This document shows, piece by piece, positions 1 to 7,976 of a stretch of DNA of 64,000 bases. A program made the translations under genes and the position numbers. The stretch's first letter is position 1, and every line of letters starts with the position of its first letter. The notes below the pieces were generated by a model, which was not told the DNA's origin, did no database searches, and worked only from the letters and a program-made list of their open reading frames with translations. Origin of the DNA: Actinocrinis sp035653575 (GTDB lineage Bacteria; Actinomycetota; Actinomycetes; Streptomycetales; Catenulisporaceae); contig NZ_DASRBQ010000137.1 of NCBI RefSeq assembly GCF_035653575.1, positions 1 to 64,000 on the forward strand, in the 5' to 3' direction.

Positions 1-87
1 CGCTCGCGGCGCGAACGGCGGAATCAACGGCTCCACGATCGCCCACAACTCGTCCGGCACCAGCCGAGAGGACAGCACATCAACCAC
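1..87 (-). mobile_element. IS5-type transposase, N-terminal fragment cut by the window edge
   Basis: On the minus strand an open frame begins at GTG 85-87 and runs off the left end. It reads LVPDELWAIVEPLIPP shortly after the start, the conserved N-terminal DUF4096-type block of IS5/IS4-like transposases of actinobacteria, which precedes the DDE catalytic core. An upstream stop in the same frame limits the start to 87 or the GTG at 78. Only about 29 codons are inside the window, so it cannot be judged whether the element is intact. Terminal inverted repeats were not identified with confidence in the DNA to its right. Confidence 0.7.
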
Positions 88-565
88 GAACGCTGAGTAT
101 GCCGCAGATCAGAACCCTACGACGTGAGACACCGTCTAAGCAGGAGTACGAGTATTACTAGTGCTGTGATCGTGGTTACGAGTATTCGAACAAGGAGGGC
201 GGGTTGTCGCTCTCGAGCTTGAGATGAAGATCGTGAGGGGAATGGGTTTCTAACGACGTGCTCTTACGCGGTTGTGGAAGCCTCGCGTCGGAGCGACGGA
301 CTATCTCACCCTTGGCGATTCTGCCGCCGTCCGTGCTCCGCCCGCCGTCTCGTGAAGCGCCTTCGTGCGGCTCGCCTTCGTCCCGCGGTCTCGGCTCCGA
401 GCTGGCTCCGTCGATGCCCGAACGATCCACCGTTTCACCTCAAGCATGAAGATCGCGTCGATCTGCCCCGTCGCGTGCTGCCCCGACATCTTGGCGAGCA
501 TGCAGCGATCACGCGCTCTGATACGCATCGATGTCACCCGATCGTGACTTTGAGCGCTAGCCAGA
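88..565. other. gene-free stretch beside the insertion sequence
   Basis: About 480 bases without a convincing gene. Short overlapping frames exist on both strands but none has a ribosome binding site or a recognisable protein motif. The part nearest the transposase is less GC-rich than the rest of the window and carries a 10-bp direct repeat. It probably holds the outer end of the insertion sequence plus decayed chromosomal DNA. Confidence 0.5.
147..186. repeat. 10-bp direct repeat TACGAGTATT, two copies 30 bp apart
   Basis: TACGAGTATT occurs at 147-156 and again at 177-186. The copies are identical, and the region is AT-richer than its surroundings. It sits just outside the transposase fragment. 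It could be part of the element end or an operator; the sequence does not decide. Confidence 0.5.
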
Positions 566-1438
566 TCAGCTCGTGCGGATGGCGGCCGCCGTCAGTGCCA
601 TCGGGTTCAGGCGCATCGCGTCGTTGTTCTCCATCAGTGCGAGCGCCAGAGGCTCGAGGAGTTGCGCGAGGCGGTTCGTGGCTGCGTCGCCGAGGGCAGT
701 CCACGGGCCCATCGCGGACAGGTCGGTACGCTCCTCCACCCAGCGACGCAGCGCCGTTCCCTCATCCGTGAGCGCGCCGGCGCCATCGAGCAGGCCGCGC
801 TTCCTCAGCCGCTCCGTCGCTTCCTCCCACTCCTCAGTTGACCAGCCGCGCGCCTGCCGCATGTAGCCCGCTTCGAGGCTGTTGTCGGCGGCGAAGCAGA
901 CCAGCGCCTCGCAGGGGTCGAGTTGCGCGGTAACCAGCGCGGCCACGTGACCGTCGCCGCGCGACTCGCGCAGTAGCGTCGTGGCCTGCCAGAGCGCCAG
1001 ATGCGGCTGGTCCGGCCAGGGAAGTCTCGCGTTCGCCGCTGCCAGCGGACGGCCCGCCGTGGACGCGTGTTTGGCTGCGGTGACGGCCAACTCTGCTGCT
1101 TCGGCCAGGGCTGACCCGCTGAGGACTTCCTCTCCGAGCAGTCGGCGCAAGGCTCGGTCCACGCCGGCGAGGCGGGTCTCCAGGAATGCCTCCGGTGGCG
1201 CCGCCGTCCAGGCGTCCGGGAGCGCGCGGTGCACCCGGCTGGGGTGGAAGTTGTAGAAGGCTGATGTGACCTGTTCCGCCGAGGCGGCTCCCAGAGGGGC
1301 GGCCCGCATGCCGAAGTAGCCCATCCACCCGCCGCGGCAGCCGAGCGCGTCGGTCGCGGCCCGTGACTCCGGGGTGAAGTAGGTGACGGCGTGGTAGGGC
1401 TCGAATCGCAGCCACATCCGGCGGGCCAACGCGGTCAT
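566..1438 (-). CDS. SCO6745-like conserved actinobacterial protein
   Basis: Helical protein of 290 aa resembling the SCO6745 family of actinobacteria. The recognisable blocks are an N-terminal LARRMW..FEP.HAVTYF stretch, FHPSRVHRALPDAW near residue 65 and RESRGDGHVAAL in the middle. The C-terminal half looks like a winged-helix segment (EEWEEATERLRKRGLL). No catalytic motif is visible and the family function is not established. The frame stays open 12 codons upstream to 1474, but I chose ATG 1438 because GAGGAGG lies 8 nt upstream (1447-1453) and family members begin at this point. It stands alone, divergent from the VOC gene. Confidence 0.75.
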   Translation of the reverse strand: MTALARRMWLRFEPYHAVTYFTPESRAATDALGCRGGWMGYFGMRAAPLGAASAEQVTSAFYNFHPSRVHRALPDAWTAAPPEAFLETRLAGVDRALRRLLGEEVLSGSALAEAAELAVTAAKHASTAGRPLAAANARLPWPDQPHLALWQATTLLRESRGDGHVAALVTAQLDPCEALVCFAADNSLEAGYMRQARGWSTEEWEEATERLRKRGLLDGAGALTDEGTALRRWVEERTDLSAMGPWTALGDAATNRLAQLLEPLALALMENNDAMRLNPMALTAAAIRTS

Positions 1439-1596
1439 CGCCACTACCTCCTCAGAATCGATCATCCTCAGCATGGTCCATCTCCTGCGCGCTGGAAAGG
1501 CACACCGCCAACAGCGTTGCTACGGTCGGAGCGGCGCGCTGGTGTGCCGAACGCGGAAGGGGGCAAGGTGAGCGGTGTTCCAGGAGGGAGAGTCCG

Positions 1597-2313
1597 ATGA
1601 TTGGCACGTTGCGCACGGTGGTGCTCGACGCACCCGACGCCCGGCGGCTCGCCGCGTTCTACGCCGCACTCGGCGGATGGACTGAGCAGTACGCCGACGA
1701 CGAATGGGTCACGTTGGTGACCGGGGACGGGTGGCGCGTCGCCACCCAGCGCAGCCCCGACTATGTGCCGCCGCGGTGGCCCGACCCGGCGTACCCCCAG
1801 CAGGCGCACCTCGACCTGCGGGTGCCGGAGCTCGAAGCCGGCGCGGCGCGGGCGACCGAGTTGGGCGCCGAGCTGTTGCGCAAGAACGAGAGCTGGTACA
1901 CGCTGGCCGATCCTGCCGGGCACCCCTTCGACCTGTGCCTCTACCCGGAGAAGCAGGAGACCACGCTGATGGGCGTGATGCTCGACTGCCCGGACGCCAA
2001 GGCGCTGAGTGCGTTCTACGCGGAACTGCTCGGCAAGCCCGTCACGTACGAGGGCGAGGGTGTGGCGATGATCGGCGAGGACGGGGCGCAGCCTGTGCTG
2101 TTCCAGCAGGTCGCCGAGTACCGCCAGCCGCGCTGGCCCGACCCCGCCTATCCCCAGCAGTTCCATCTCGACGTCACGGTCGACGACGTCGACGCGGCCG
2201 AGGCGGCGGTGCTGAAGCTCGGCGCATCCACGCTGTCCTTCAGCGGCGAGAACTGGCGGGTATACGCCGACCCGGCCGGCAAGCCGTTCTGCCTCTGTTG
2301 GGACGAGGCGTAG
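1597..2313 (+). CDS. VOC (glyoxalase-fold) protein with two tandem domains
   Basis: 238-aa cytosolic protein made of two vicinal-oxygen-chelate repeats. Domain 1 covers about residues 1-120 and domain 2 about 124-238. Both contain the same PRWPDPAYPQQ block followed by H-L-D, and both end in a DPAG.PF.LC strand, so the gene arose by internal duplication. The histidine and glutamate positions expected of a metal site are only partly present, as is common in the actinobacterial glyoxalase/bleomycin-resistance-like group. Substrate unknown. A strong AGGAGGGAG lies just upstream of ATG 1597. It diverges from the SCO6745-like gene. Confidence 0.8.
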   Translation: MIGTLRTVVLDAPDARRLAAFYAALGGWTEQYADDEWVTLVTGDGWRVATQRSPDYVPPRWPDPAYPQQAHLDLRVPELEAGAARATELGAELLRKNESWYTLADPAGHPFDLCLYPEKQETTLMGVMLDCPDAKALSAFYAELLGKPVTYEGEGVAMIGEDGAQPVLFQQVAEYRQPRWPDPAYPQQFHLDVTVDDVDAAEAAVLKLGASTLSFSGENWRVYADPAGKPFCLCWDEA

Positions 2314-2374
2314 TACCGGGGCGCTAGGCGGCGACGGGCTCAGCGGCTGTGGCGATGGCTTGATCAGCCGTTGA

Positions 2375-3322
2375 TTAGCGCTTTCGCGCCACGGTCACGC
2401 CGTCGCGGACGGAAAGCATCACGGCGTCCACGCGCTCGTCGGTGGCGATGCGCTTGTTCAGCTCACGCATCGTCACGTATCGCTCCTCCTGGCAGGCCGG
2501 GTCCAGCACCCGGCCGCCGAGGAAGACGTTGTCGAGCACGATGAGGCCGCCGGGGCGCAGCCGCCGCAGCAGCTCCTCGTAGTACGCGGGGTAGCTCTCC
2601 TTGTCCGCGTCGATGAACGCGAAATCGAGGGTCGGCTCGTCCGGCAGCGCGCGCAGGGTGTCCAGAGCCGGCCCGATCTTGAGCTCGATCCGGTCGGCCA
2701 CGCCGGCCTTCTCCCAGTACGAGCGCGCGATCGCGGTCCACTCGTTGCTCACGTCGCAGGCGAGCAGCTTGCCGCCGTCGGCAAGGCCGCGGGCGATGCT
2801 GATCGAGGAGAATCCGGTGAAGGTGCCCACCTCCACCGCGTTCTTCGCGCCGACGAGGCGTGCGAGCATGGTGAGCAGTGCGCCCTCGTCGCTCGTGATC
2901 TGCATCCCGGCCGAGTCGCCGGTGACCTCGCGGGTTTCCGCGATCAGCTCGCACAGCACGGCGTCCGCCGGGGTGCTGTGCGCGAGGGCGTAGTCGGCGG
3001 CGACCGGGTGGATGGCCTCGACGTCGTCGCCGGACAGCGGCTCGGACCATGCCACGGTCAGCTCGTCGCGGGTGGCGAAGCGGACGAGGTGACTGCCTAC
3101 GACCTCCTGGAGAGTAGCGAGCCGGTCCGCGTCCTGCGCCGAGGCGATCAGCTCGATGCGCCCGGGGAGCGGACTGACGACGCACATGCCGGCGGAGAAC
3201 GTGAGCGTGGCGCGGCCGTCGGCGGACTGCGTAGCCTCGATCTTGTTGCCGAAGTGGGAGACCAGCTGCTTGGCGTAGCGAGCGGGCCGGTCGGTGGCGA
3301 CGCGGGCGATGGAGAAGGGCAC
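2375..3322 (-). CDS. DUF2218 - class I O-methyltransferase fusion
   Basis: 315 aa with two parts. Residues 1-95 match DUF2218, a small domain usually encoded alone or near siderophore genes. Residues about 105-315 form a CCoAMT-type O-methyltransferase: SAM-binding VEVGTFTGFSS at 163-173, metal-binding IDADK at 237-241 and VLDN at 262-265. It should methylate a catechol-like hydroxyl with Mg2+ and SAM; the substrate is unknown. The frame is continuous, with no stop or restart between the parts, so the fusion is real at sequence level. It diverges from the ArsR-type regulator gene, which may control it. Confidence 0.82.
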   Translation of the reverse strand: MPFSIARVATDRPARYAKQLVSHFGNKIEATQSADGRATLTFSAGMCVVSPLPGRIELIASAQDADRLATLQEVVGSHLVRFATRDELTVAWSEPLSGDDVEAIHPVAADYALAHSTPADAVLCELIAETREVTGDSAGMQITSDEGALLTMLARLVGAKNAVEVGTFTGFSSISIARGLADGGKLLACDVSNEWTAIARSYWEKAGVADRIELKIGPALDTLRALPDEPTLDFAFIDADKESYPAYYEELLRRLRPGGLIVLDNVFLGGRVLDPACQEERYVTMRELNKRIATDERVDAVMLSVRDGVTVARKR

Positions 3323-3450
3323 GGGGTCAGGCTCCTCGGCAGCGTGGCTGGTCCTGGCTCGAGCGAGTCGCGGCAGGGCAAGCGTCCAGATTTCTCAACG
3401 CTTCCGGATTCTGGCCCGGGCCGGCTTGCTTGTCAAAAGCATCGGGATTC

Positions 3451-4089
3451 ATGGACACTTCGGCCATGCCGCCCGAACGCCCCGCCCCCTTCCTTCTGCG
3501 GACCCCCGAGCATTTCAAAGCCCTGGCACATCCGGTGCGGCACCGGATCGTCAACCTGCTGCGACAGCGCCCCGCGACGCTGCGCCACCTCACCGAGGCA
3601 CTCGGCCTGGCCAAAGGCACCGTGGCGTACCACGCGGGCGTGCTGCAGGATGCGGGGATGGTGCGGGTGGTGGAGATGAGGCAGGTGCGCGGCGGCACCG
3701 AGCAGTACTTGGGCCTGGTCAATAGCACCTTCAAGGCCGAAGAAGGGCAGAGCGTCGAGTTCCTTTACCGCGCAGCGCTCGCGGAGATGCTGCCGCAGGA
3801 GTCTGCGGACTCTGTTGAGGGCGGTGGAAGCGCTCGGGAACGCTCGCTGGAGAAGACCACGCTGCGGCACCTGTGGCTTACGCCGCAGCAGGCTCGGGCG
3901 CTGCTCGGCGAGCTGAAGCGGGTCGCTGCGAAGGAAGGCCAGAGCGCGCCGGGCGAAGGCGAGGCGTACGGGCTGCTGATCAGTCTGTTTCGCGCGGACA
4001 TCCCGACGCTTCCGCCCGATGAAGCCGCCGCAGTGCACGAAGATCACGAGCTCGACTCTGCGCCGCGCAGCCGGACACGGTCGCGGTAG
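3451..4089 (+). CDS. ArsR/SmtB-fold winged-helix transcriptional regulator
   Basis: 212-aa DNA-binding regulator. Residues about 15-85 form a winged helix (FKALAHPVRHRIVNLL..RPATLRHLTEALGLAKGTVAYHAGVL) of the ArsR-like HTH_20 group. No metal-binding cysteine pair is visible, so the signal is probably not a metal. The C-terminal region (about 90-200) is a helical domain seen in actinobacterial helix-turn-helix proteins of this length. The frame opens earlier at TTG 3430; I prefer ATG 3451, with ATG 3466 also possible. It diverges from the DUF2218-methyltransferase gene and ends at a strong hairpin. Confidence 0.75.
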   Translation: MDTSAMPPERPAPFLLRTPEHFKALAHPVRHRIVNLLRQRPATLRHLTEALGLAKGTVAYHAGVLQDAGMVRVVEMRQVRGGTEQYLGLVNSTFKAEEGQSVEFLYRAALAEMLPQESADSVEGGGSARERSLEKTTLRHLWLTPQQARALLGELKRVAAKEGQSAPGEGEAYGLLISLFRADIPTLPPDEAAAVHEDHELDSAPRSRTRSR

Positions 4090-4136
4090 CGGATCTCGAC
4101 GGAAGCGGTACCGCGATCAGAGCGGGGAATACCTTG

Positions 4137-4178
4137 GCCTTCACCGTCGCCCGATTCTGATCGGGCGACGGTGAAGGC
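4137..4178. terminator. bidirectional hairpin terminator, perfect 19-bp stem
   Basis: A perfect inverted repeat with arms 4137-4155 and 4160-4178 and a 4-nt loop. It lies between the convergent regulator gene (ends 4089) and EthD gene (ends 4302), so it can stop transcription from both sides. There is no clear U-tract, as usual in this GC range. Confidence 0.85.
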
Positions 4179-4301
4179 GTGGGTAAAACGAGACCGTTCT
4201 TGATGGGCTCGCCTTATTTCTGGTAGCGGATTCGCCCCTGGGTCCGGCCGGCGAAAAGTCGGCCGGACCCAGAGGCGCGTATGGAATCCGCTTTGTTGCG
4301 C

Positions 4302-4622
4302 TTAAGCGTCCTCGAGGATTTCCGCGAATGCGATCACCACGCCGCCGGTGGCGTGCTCGAGGGTGGCGGCGACCAGCGGACCCGCCTCCGCGGCGGCCGC
4401 GCTGGCCGCCGCGTAGTCGGTGAAGTACAGGTCCAACAGCCGGTAGGCCGGAGTCGGGCTGCCGTCTTCCTTGGGCCAGACCTTCGAGGCCTGCAACCGG
4501 GTCAGGCCGGGGAGCTTGCGTGCCAGCGCGAGCTGGTCGGGGTAGGCCGCCTCGAAAGCCTCCGGGTCGGTGGGGTTGGAATAGACGAAGCTGATCTTGG
4601 TCGGATTGTTTTCCTGCGTCAT
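4302..4622 (-). CDS. EthD family protein
   Basis: 106-aa dimeric alpha/beta-barrel protein of the EthD family (KISFVYSNPTDPEAFEAAY at the start, LPGLTRLQASKVW in the middle, a C-terminal strand GGVVIAFAEIL). EthD-fold proteins assist or catalyse small-molecule oxidation or dehydration; a specific reaction cannot be assigned. It is transcribed away from the AraC-type regulator at 4753, which is the likely regulator. Confidence 0.8.
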   Translation of the reverse strand: MTQENNPTKISFVYSNPTDPEAFEAAYPDQLALARKLPGLTRLQASKVWPKEDGSPTPAYRLLDLYFTDYAAASAAAAEAGPLVAATLEHATGGVVIAFAEILEDA

Positions 4623-4698
4623 GGCGGTACTCCTGACCGTTAGTCTCGGTTGAACAGGGGAGCGGGCCGTCGTTTAGCCCGGGAGAAGCTGGAATATG

Positions 4699-4718
4699 AC
4701 AGTGCGCCCCGTCACTGT
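4699..4718. promoter_or_regulatory. candidate operator in the EthD/AraC divergent region
   Basis: ACAGTG - 8 nt - CACTGT is a perfect 6-bp inverted repeat in the 130-bp divergent space between the EthD and AraC-type genes. The position suits a regulator site for one or both promoters. AraC proteins more often use direct repeats, so a different regulator is possible. Confidence 0.4.
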
Positions 4719-4752
4719 TCGCCGAGCGTAGCCAGAGGAATGAGCAGCGACC

Positions 4753-5772
4753 ATGACCGCTCCGCCGACAAACCTTGCCGATCGTCCGGCGGCGCCGGCC
4801 GATTCGCTCCACGTGCCGCGGGCAATCGCCGAACCGGCGGTGCCCGAGCGGGCCGCGCTCGGGCTTGACGGAGACAGTCAGTCCCATGATTTGCTCTCGG
4901 CGCTGCTGCGCAGTGTCCGGTTGAGCGGCGACCGGATCGTCGCGTACGCGCCGCCGCGGACCTTCTCGATCGGTTTCGCCGGCGTCGGCAGCCTGCACTT
5001 CATCGAAGAGGGCGAACTCGCCCTTCGGATCGACGGAAACCCGCGCGTCGAGCGCGTAGGACGCGGCGACGTCGTCCTGCTTCCGCGCGGCGACCGGCAC
5101 TACGTCAGCGATGCGGGCAGGGCCGCGCTAGCGACCACGGGTTCTGATTCCGCCGACGGCGACGCTTTCAGGCCGGCGCGCTGGCTGTGCGGAACATTCA
5201 CGATCGGCGACCCGCAGGCCAGCCACCTGCTCGGGAGCCTGCCGGCCGTGATCGTCCTGCGCGGGGGCGGCGGTCCGGCGCTCGAAGGGCTCGAAGTCGC
5301 CCGCCGGATGCTCCTGATCGAGATGGAGTCTCCCTCTCAGGGCTCTGCGGTCATGGTCGCCCGCATCCTCGACCTGATCTTCATTCAGATCCTTCGCGCC
5401 TGGGCCGCCGGCTCGGACGCCGAACCGAACTGGCTGGCCGGTGCGTCCGACCCGCAGATCGGTGCGGCCCTGAGCGCGATCCACCGGAACCCCGACCACG
5501 ACTGGACCGTCGAGGAGCTCGCCCGCGCGTGCAACCTCTCCCGGTCGGCGTTCGCGGCGCGGTTCCTCGCTCGCGTCGGAAAGCCGCCCGCCACCTACCT
5601 CGCGCACGTACGCCTGGACGCCGCGACCGATCTGCTGCGCGACACATCTCTTTCGGTCGCGCTCGTCGCGAAGAACGTCGGTTACACCTCGGAGGCGGCG
5701 TTCAGTCGCGCATTCAAGAACCGCTACGGCACGCCACCGGCACACTGGCGACGGGACCTACGCGGCCACTGA
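4753..5772 (+). CDS. AraC family transcriptional regulator with N-terminal cupin
   Basis: 339 aa. Residues about 40-200 form an AraC-binding cupin of the cupin_6 type (GSLHFIEEGELALRIDG then GRGDVVLLPRGDRHYV), which senses a small ligand. Residues about 235-335 hold the two helix-turn-helix motifs of the AraC domain: WTVEELARACNLSRSAFAARF and SLSVALVAKNVGYTSEAAFSRAF, closing with YGTPPAHWRR. It diverges from the EthD gene and its 3' end overlaps the convergent MBL gene by 15 bp. EthD is the most likely target. Confidence 0.88.
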   Translation: MTAPPTNLADRPAAPADSLHVPRAIAEPAVPERAALGLDGDSQSHDLLSALLRSVRLSGDRIVAYAPPRTFSIGFAGVGSLHFIEEGELALRIDGNPRVERVGRGDVVLLPRGDRHYVSDAGRAALATTGSDSADGDAFRPARWLCGTFTIGDPQASHLLGSLPAVIVLRGGGGPALEGLEVARRMLLIEMESPSQGSAVMVARILDLIFIQILRAWAAGSDAEPNWLAGASDPQIGAALSAIHRNPDHDWTVEELARACNLSRSAFAARFLARVGKPPATYLAHVRLDAATDLLRDTSLSVALVAKNVGYTSEAAFSRAFKNRYGTPPAHWRRDLRGH

Positions 5773-6615
5773 GGCCGTGACGGCCTTGGCGGAGTTCCAG
5801 AGCACGCCGCGATTGACGCGGTCGGGGTAGCGGCTGATCATCGCCTCATACAGGTCCAGGTAGCCGGTCGCCTTCTCGGCAGCGGCGGCGAAGTCCTGGA
5901 TGTAGCGGCGGGTGCGCGCGATGTCCTCGGGGCTGTCGGGGTCGCCGTCGCGCTTGTGTCCGGAGACCACCGCGGTGGGCGCGAGCCGCTCGATGGTGTC
6001 GAGGGCGGCGAGCCAGTCGCTTCGTCCGGTGCCCTGGGACTCGGCCAGGTAGAGGTGCACGTCGCCGTATACGGCGTCGCCGGCCACGACCAGGCCGAGG
6101 GAGGGCACGTGCAGGGCGCTTGAGCCGTCCGTGTCGGCGTGGCCGAGGTCGATCGCGTGCAGCTGCTCGCCTTCCAGCTCGATCAGGTTGTCGTCGCCGA
6201 GGGGTTGCGCGACCAAGTGGGTCGCGGAGATCTGGCCGGGAAAGCGGGGATCCCAGAAGCCGTCGAACCAGCGCGGACTGAACTGCGCGTCCATGTGCTT
6301 CACCACGCCCGCGGTGGAGACGAGCCTGGCGTCCGGGAAGTGCTCAAGTAGCGCCGGGGCGCCGAAGAAGTGATCGCCGTGGGCGTGGGTGACGAAGATC
6401 GTGGTGAGGTTCTTGCCGGTGGCGGCCACCCAGGCGGCCAGGGCCCGGGACTCTTCGATGGTCATCAGGGGGTCGACAAGCACCGCGTCGCGCTCGCCGT
6501 AGATCAGGGTGGAGGCGGTGGGTGACCACAGCCGGCGCGCCTCGCCGGGCGGCAGGTCGTCGGAGACCGCGGGCTTGGACGGCGTCACGTACACGGCGTA
6601 TTCGAGGGAGGTCAT
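5758..6615 (-). CDS. MBL-fold metallo-hydrolase
   Basis: 285-aa metallo-beta-lactamase-fold enzyme with the zinc motif HAHGDH at residues 77-82, further metal ligands in the downstream GHADTDGS block and SGHKRDGD near the C-terminus. Family members hydrolyse lactones, thioesters or lactam-like substrates; the substrate here is unknown. SD AAGGAG lies just upstream of ATG 6615, and a palindromic operator identical in layout to that of the Rrf2 gene sits beyond it, so expression should follow the Rrf2 regulator. Confidence 0.85.
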   Translation of the reverse strand: MTSLEYAVYVTPSKPAVSDDLPPGEARRLWSPTASTLIYGERDAVLVDPLMTIEESRALAAWVAATGKNLTTIFVTHAHGDHFFGAPALLEHFPDARLVSTAGVVKHMDAQFSPRWFDGFWDPRFPGQISATHLVAQPLGDDNLIELEGEQLHAIDLGHADTDGSSALHVPSLGLVVAGDAVYGDVHLYLAESQGTGRSDWLAALDTIERLAPTAVVSGHKRDGDPDSPEDIARTRRYIQDFAAAAEKATGYLDLYEAMISRYPDRVNRGVLWNSAKAVTASVAA

Positions 6616-6627
6616 TGCTGCTCCTTA

Positions 6628-6650
6628 GTTGTAACAGATATTGTTACGAC
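6628..6650. promoter_or_regulatory. Rrf2-type operator before the MBL gene
   Basis: GTTGTAAC - 7 nt - GTTACGAC, one mismatch from a perfect inverted repeat. It has the same arms and the same 7-nt spacer as the site at 7137-7159 and sits against the Shine-Dalgarno region of the MBL gene. Confidence 0.8.
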
Positions 6651-6692
6651 AAACGGCGCACTGCGACGCGCGTCGGGACGCGCCGTCAAAAG

Positions 6693-7124
6693 TCAGTGCA
6701 CGGCGATGGACTCGCGCAGTACGTCGGCCACGCTGGTGCGAGCCAGTTGCGCGCGCAAGGCCTGCTCGGCGCCGTCGTACACCGGGGTGAGGACGGAGCG
6801 GATGCCGTGGCCCACAGGACACTTCTGGTTGGGGGTGGCGGGATGCAGGGCGAACAGCGGGCCTTCCTCGACCGCTTGGTAGACCTCCGCCAAGCTGATC
6901 GATTCGGGCGTCCGGGTCAGGCGCCAACCGGCCCCGGCGCCGCGCCGGGACTCCACCAGCCCCGCCTCGCGCAGCTCCCCGAGCAGCCTGCGGATCACCA
7001 CCGGATTGGTGTTGACGCTGTTGGCGATCTGCTCGGAGGTGGCCACCTCGCCGCCCATCCGCTCGTTCAAGCCGATCCAGGCCAGCGCATGAGCCGCGAT
7101 GGTCAACCTGCTGTTCGCTCCCAT
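6693..7124 (-). CDS. Rrf2 family transcriptional regulator
   Basis: 143-aa winged-helix repressor of the Rrf2 family: N-terminal SRLTIAAHALAWI, recognition region VATSEQIANSVNTNPVVIRRLLGEL, wing GLVESRRGAGAGWRLTR. Only one cysteine is present (KCPVGHGI, about residue 106), so it lacks the three-Cys Fe-S cluster set of IscR or NsrR. It resembles the redox- or electrophile-sensing YwnA/CymR-like branch. AGGAGG precedes ATG 7124. Its promoter region and that of the downstream MBL gene carry the same palindrome, which indicates autoregulation plus control of the hydrolase. Confidence 0.88.
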   Translation of the reverse strand: MGANSRLTIAAHALAWIGLNERMGGEVATSEQIANSVNTNPVVIRRLLGELREAGLVESRRGAGAGWRLTRTPESISLAEVYQAVEEGPLFALHPATPNQKCPVGHGIRSVLTPVYDGAEQALRAQLARTSVADVLRESIAVH

Positions 7125-7136
7125 CCCGCACCTCCT

Positions 7137-7159
7137 GTTGTAACCATATCAGTTACAAC
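7137..7159. promoter_or_regulatory. Rrf2 autoregulatory operator, perfect palindrome
   Basis: GTTGTAAC - 7 nt - GTTACAAC, perfect 8-bp arms, immediately upstream of the Rrf2 gene and abutting its Shine-Dalgarno sequence. It is the better of two copies; the other is at 6628-6650. Confidence 0.85.
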
Positions 7160-7231
7160 GGAGGCGTCAAGCGCGGCGTCAAGTGTGGCGCCGAGTGCAG
7201 CGTCGCGTTAAGGGAGATCCGGTCCCGTCGC

Positions 7232-7837
7232 TCAGCCTGACAACGCCTCGCTGATCAACGCCTGCCAGGTCTGCGGACCGACAATGCCGTCCACCTGGAA
7301 TCCCGGCACCTCCGTCTTCATCGCCTGCTGGAAGGCTACGACCCATGCCTTGGTCTTGGGCCCGAAGATCCCGTCCACGACCAGCGAGCGGCCGTCTTTC
7401 AGGTTCCGGAAATTGGCCTGGTCCTGGACGGCGCGCACCGCGTAGCCGCGACTGCCGTATTGGACCGTGACGACCAGGGCCTTCTAGGTCGCCGCGTTAA
7501 CCACCCCGTTGGCCGGCAGGCGGTGCGCACGCTGGAACGCGACCACGGCCGCGTTCGTCAGCGGCCCGAACGCCCCGTCGACCGCGAGCTTGGCACCGTG
7601 CGCGTCCAGCAGGTATTGAAGGGACCTGACGGTGGCGCGCGGCCACTGCGCGTTGCTGCCCTGGCGCAGCACCGGCCAGCTCGGCAGGGTGACGACCGCC
7701 GCAGCGGCGGTCGCGGATGTCGCCGCTTGCGCCTTCACGACCGGTGCTGCCTGGGTGGCTGATGCCGCTGGAGCGCCGACGGCCACCGCGGCGACGACCG
7801 CGACGGCTCCGGCCCCGATTCGCTTGCCCGTATTCAT
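7232..7837 (-). pseudogene. secreted peptidoglycan-binding protein interrupted by an amber codon
   Basis: An N-terminal signal peptide (MNTGKRIGAGAVAVVAAVAVG, then an ASA-type cleavage site) is followed by a first PG_binding_1-like repeat (YLLDAHGAKLAVDGAFGPLT and FQRAHRLPANGVV). The frame is then cut by TAG at 7484-7486 and continues in the same frame into a second repeat (VVDGIFGPKTKAWVVAFQQA, VDGIVGPQTWQALI) up to 7232. Related proteins have Trp in AAT-W-KALV at this position, so a single TGG to TAG change explains the stop. Full length would be 201 codons. GGAGGAG precedes ATG 7837. The truncated 117-aa product would keep the signal peptide and first repeat. Confidence 0.82.
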
Positions 7838-7976
7838 GACCGACTCCTCCCGTGCATTGATCCGCGCACGGCGCGTGGAGAGTTCTTACGTTCATGGAAC
7901 CAGAGCGTGAGCTGCTTTCTTCGTGGCGAAGGTCCCCGGCAGGACAGTCCAAATACCTCTTTCCTTCGTGACGGCG

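Noticed and set aside
176..550. Short frames on both strands (78-165 codons) near the left end
   Set aside because: No ribosome binding sites, no recognisable motifs, mutual overlap in several frames; most likely shadows in non-coding DNA.
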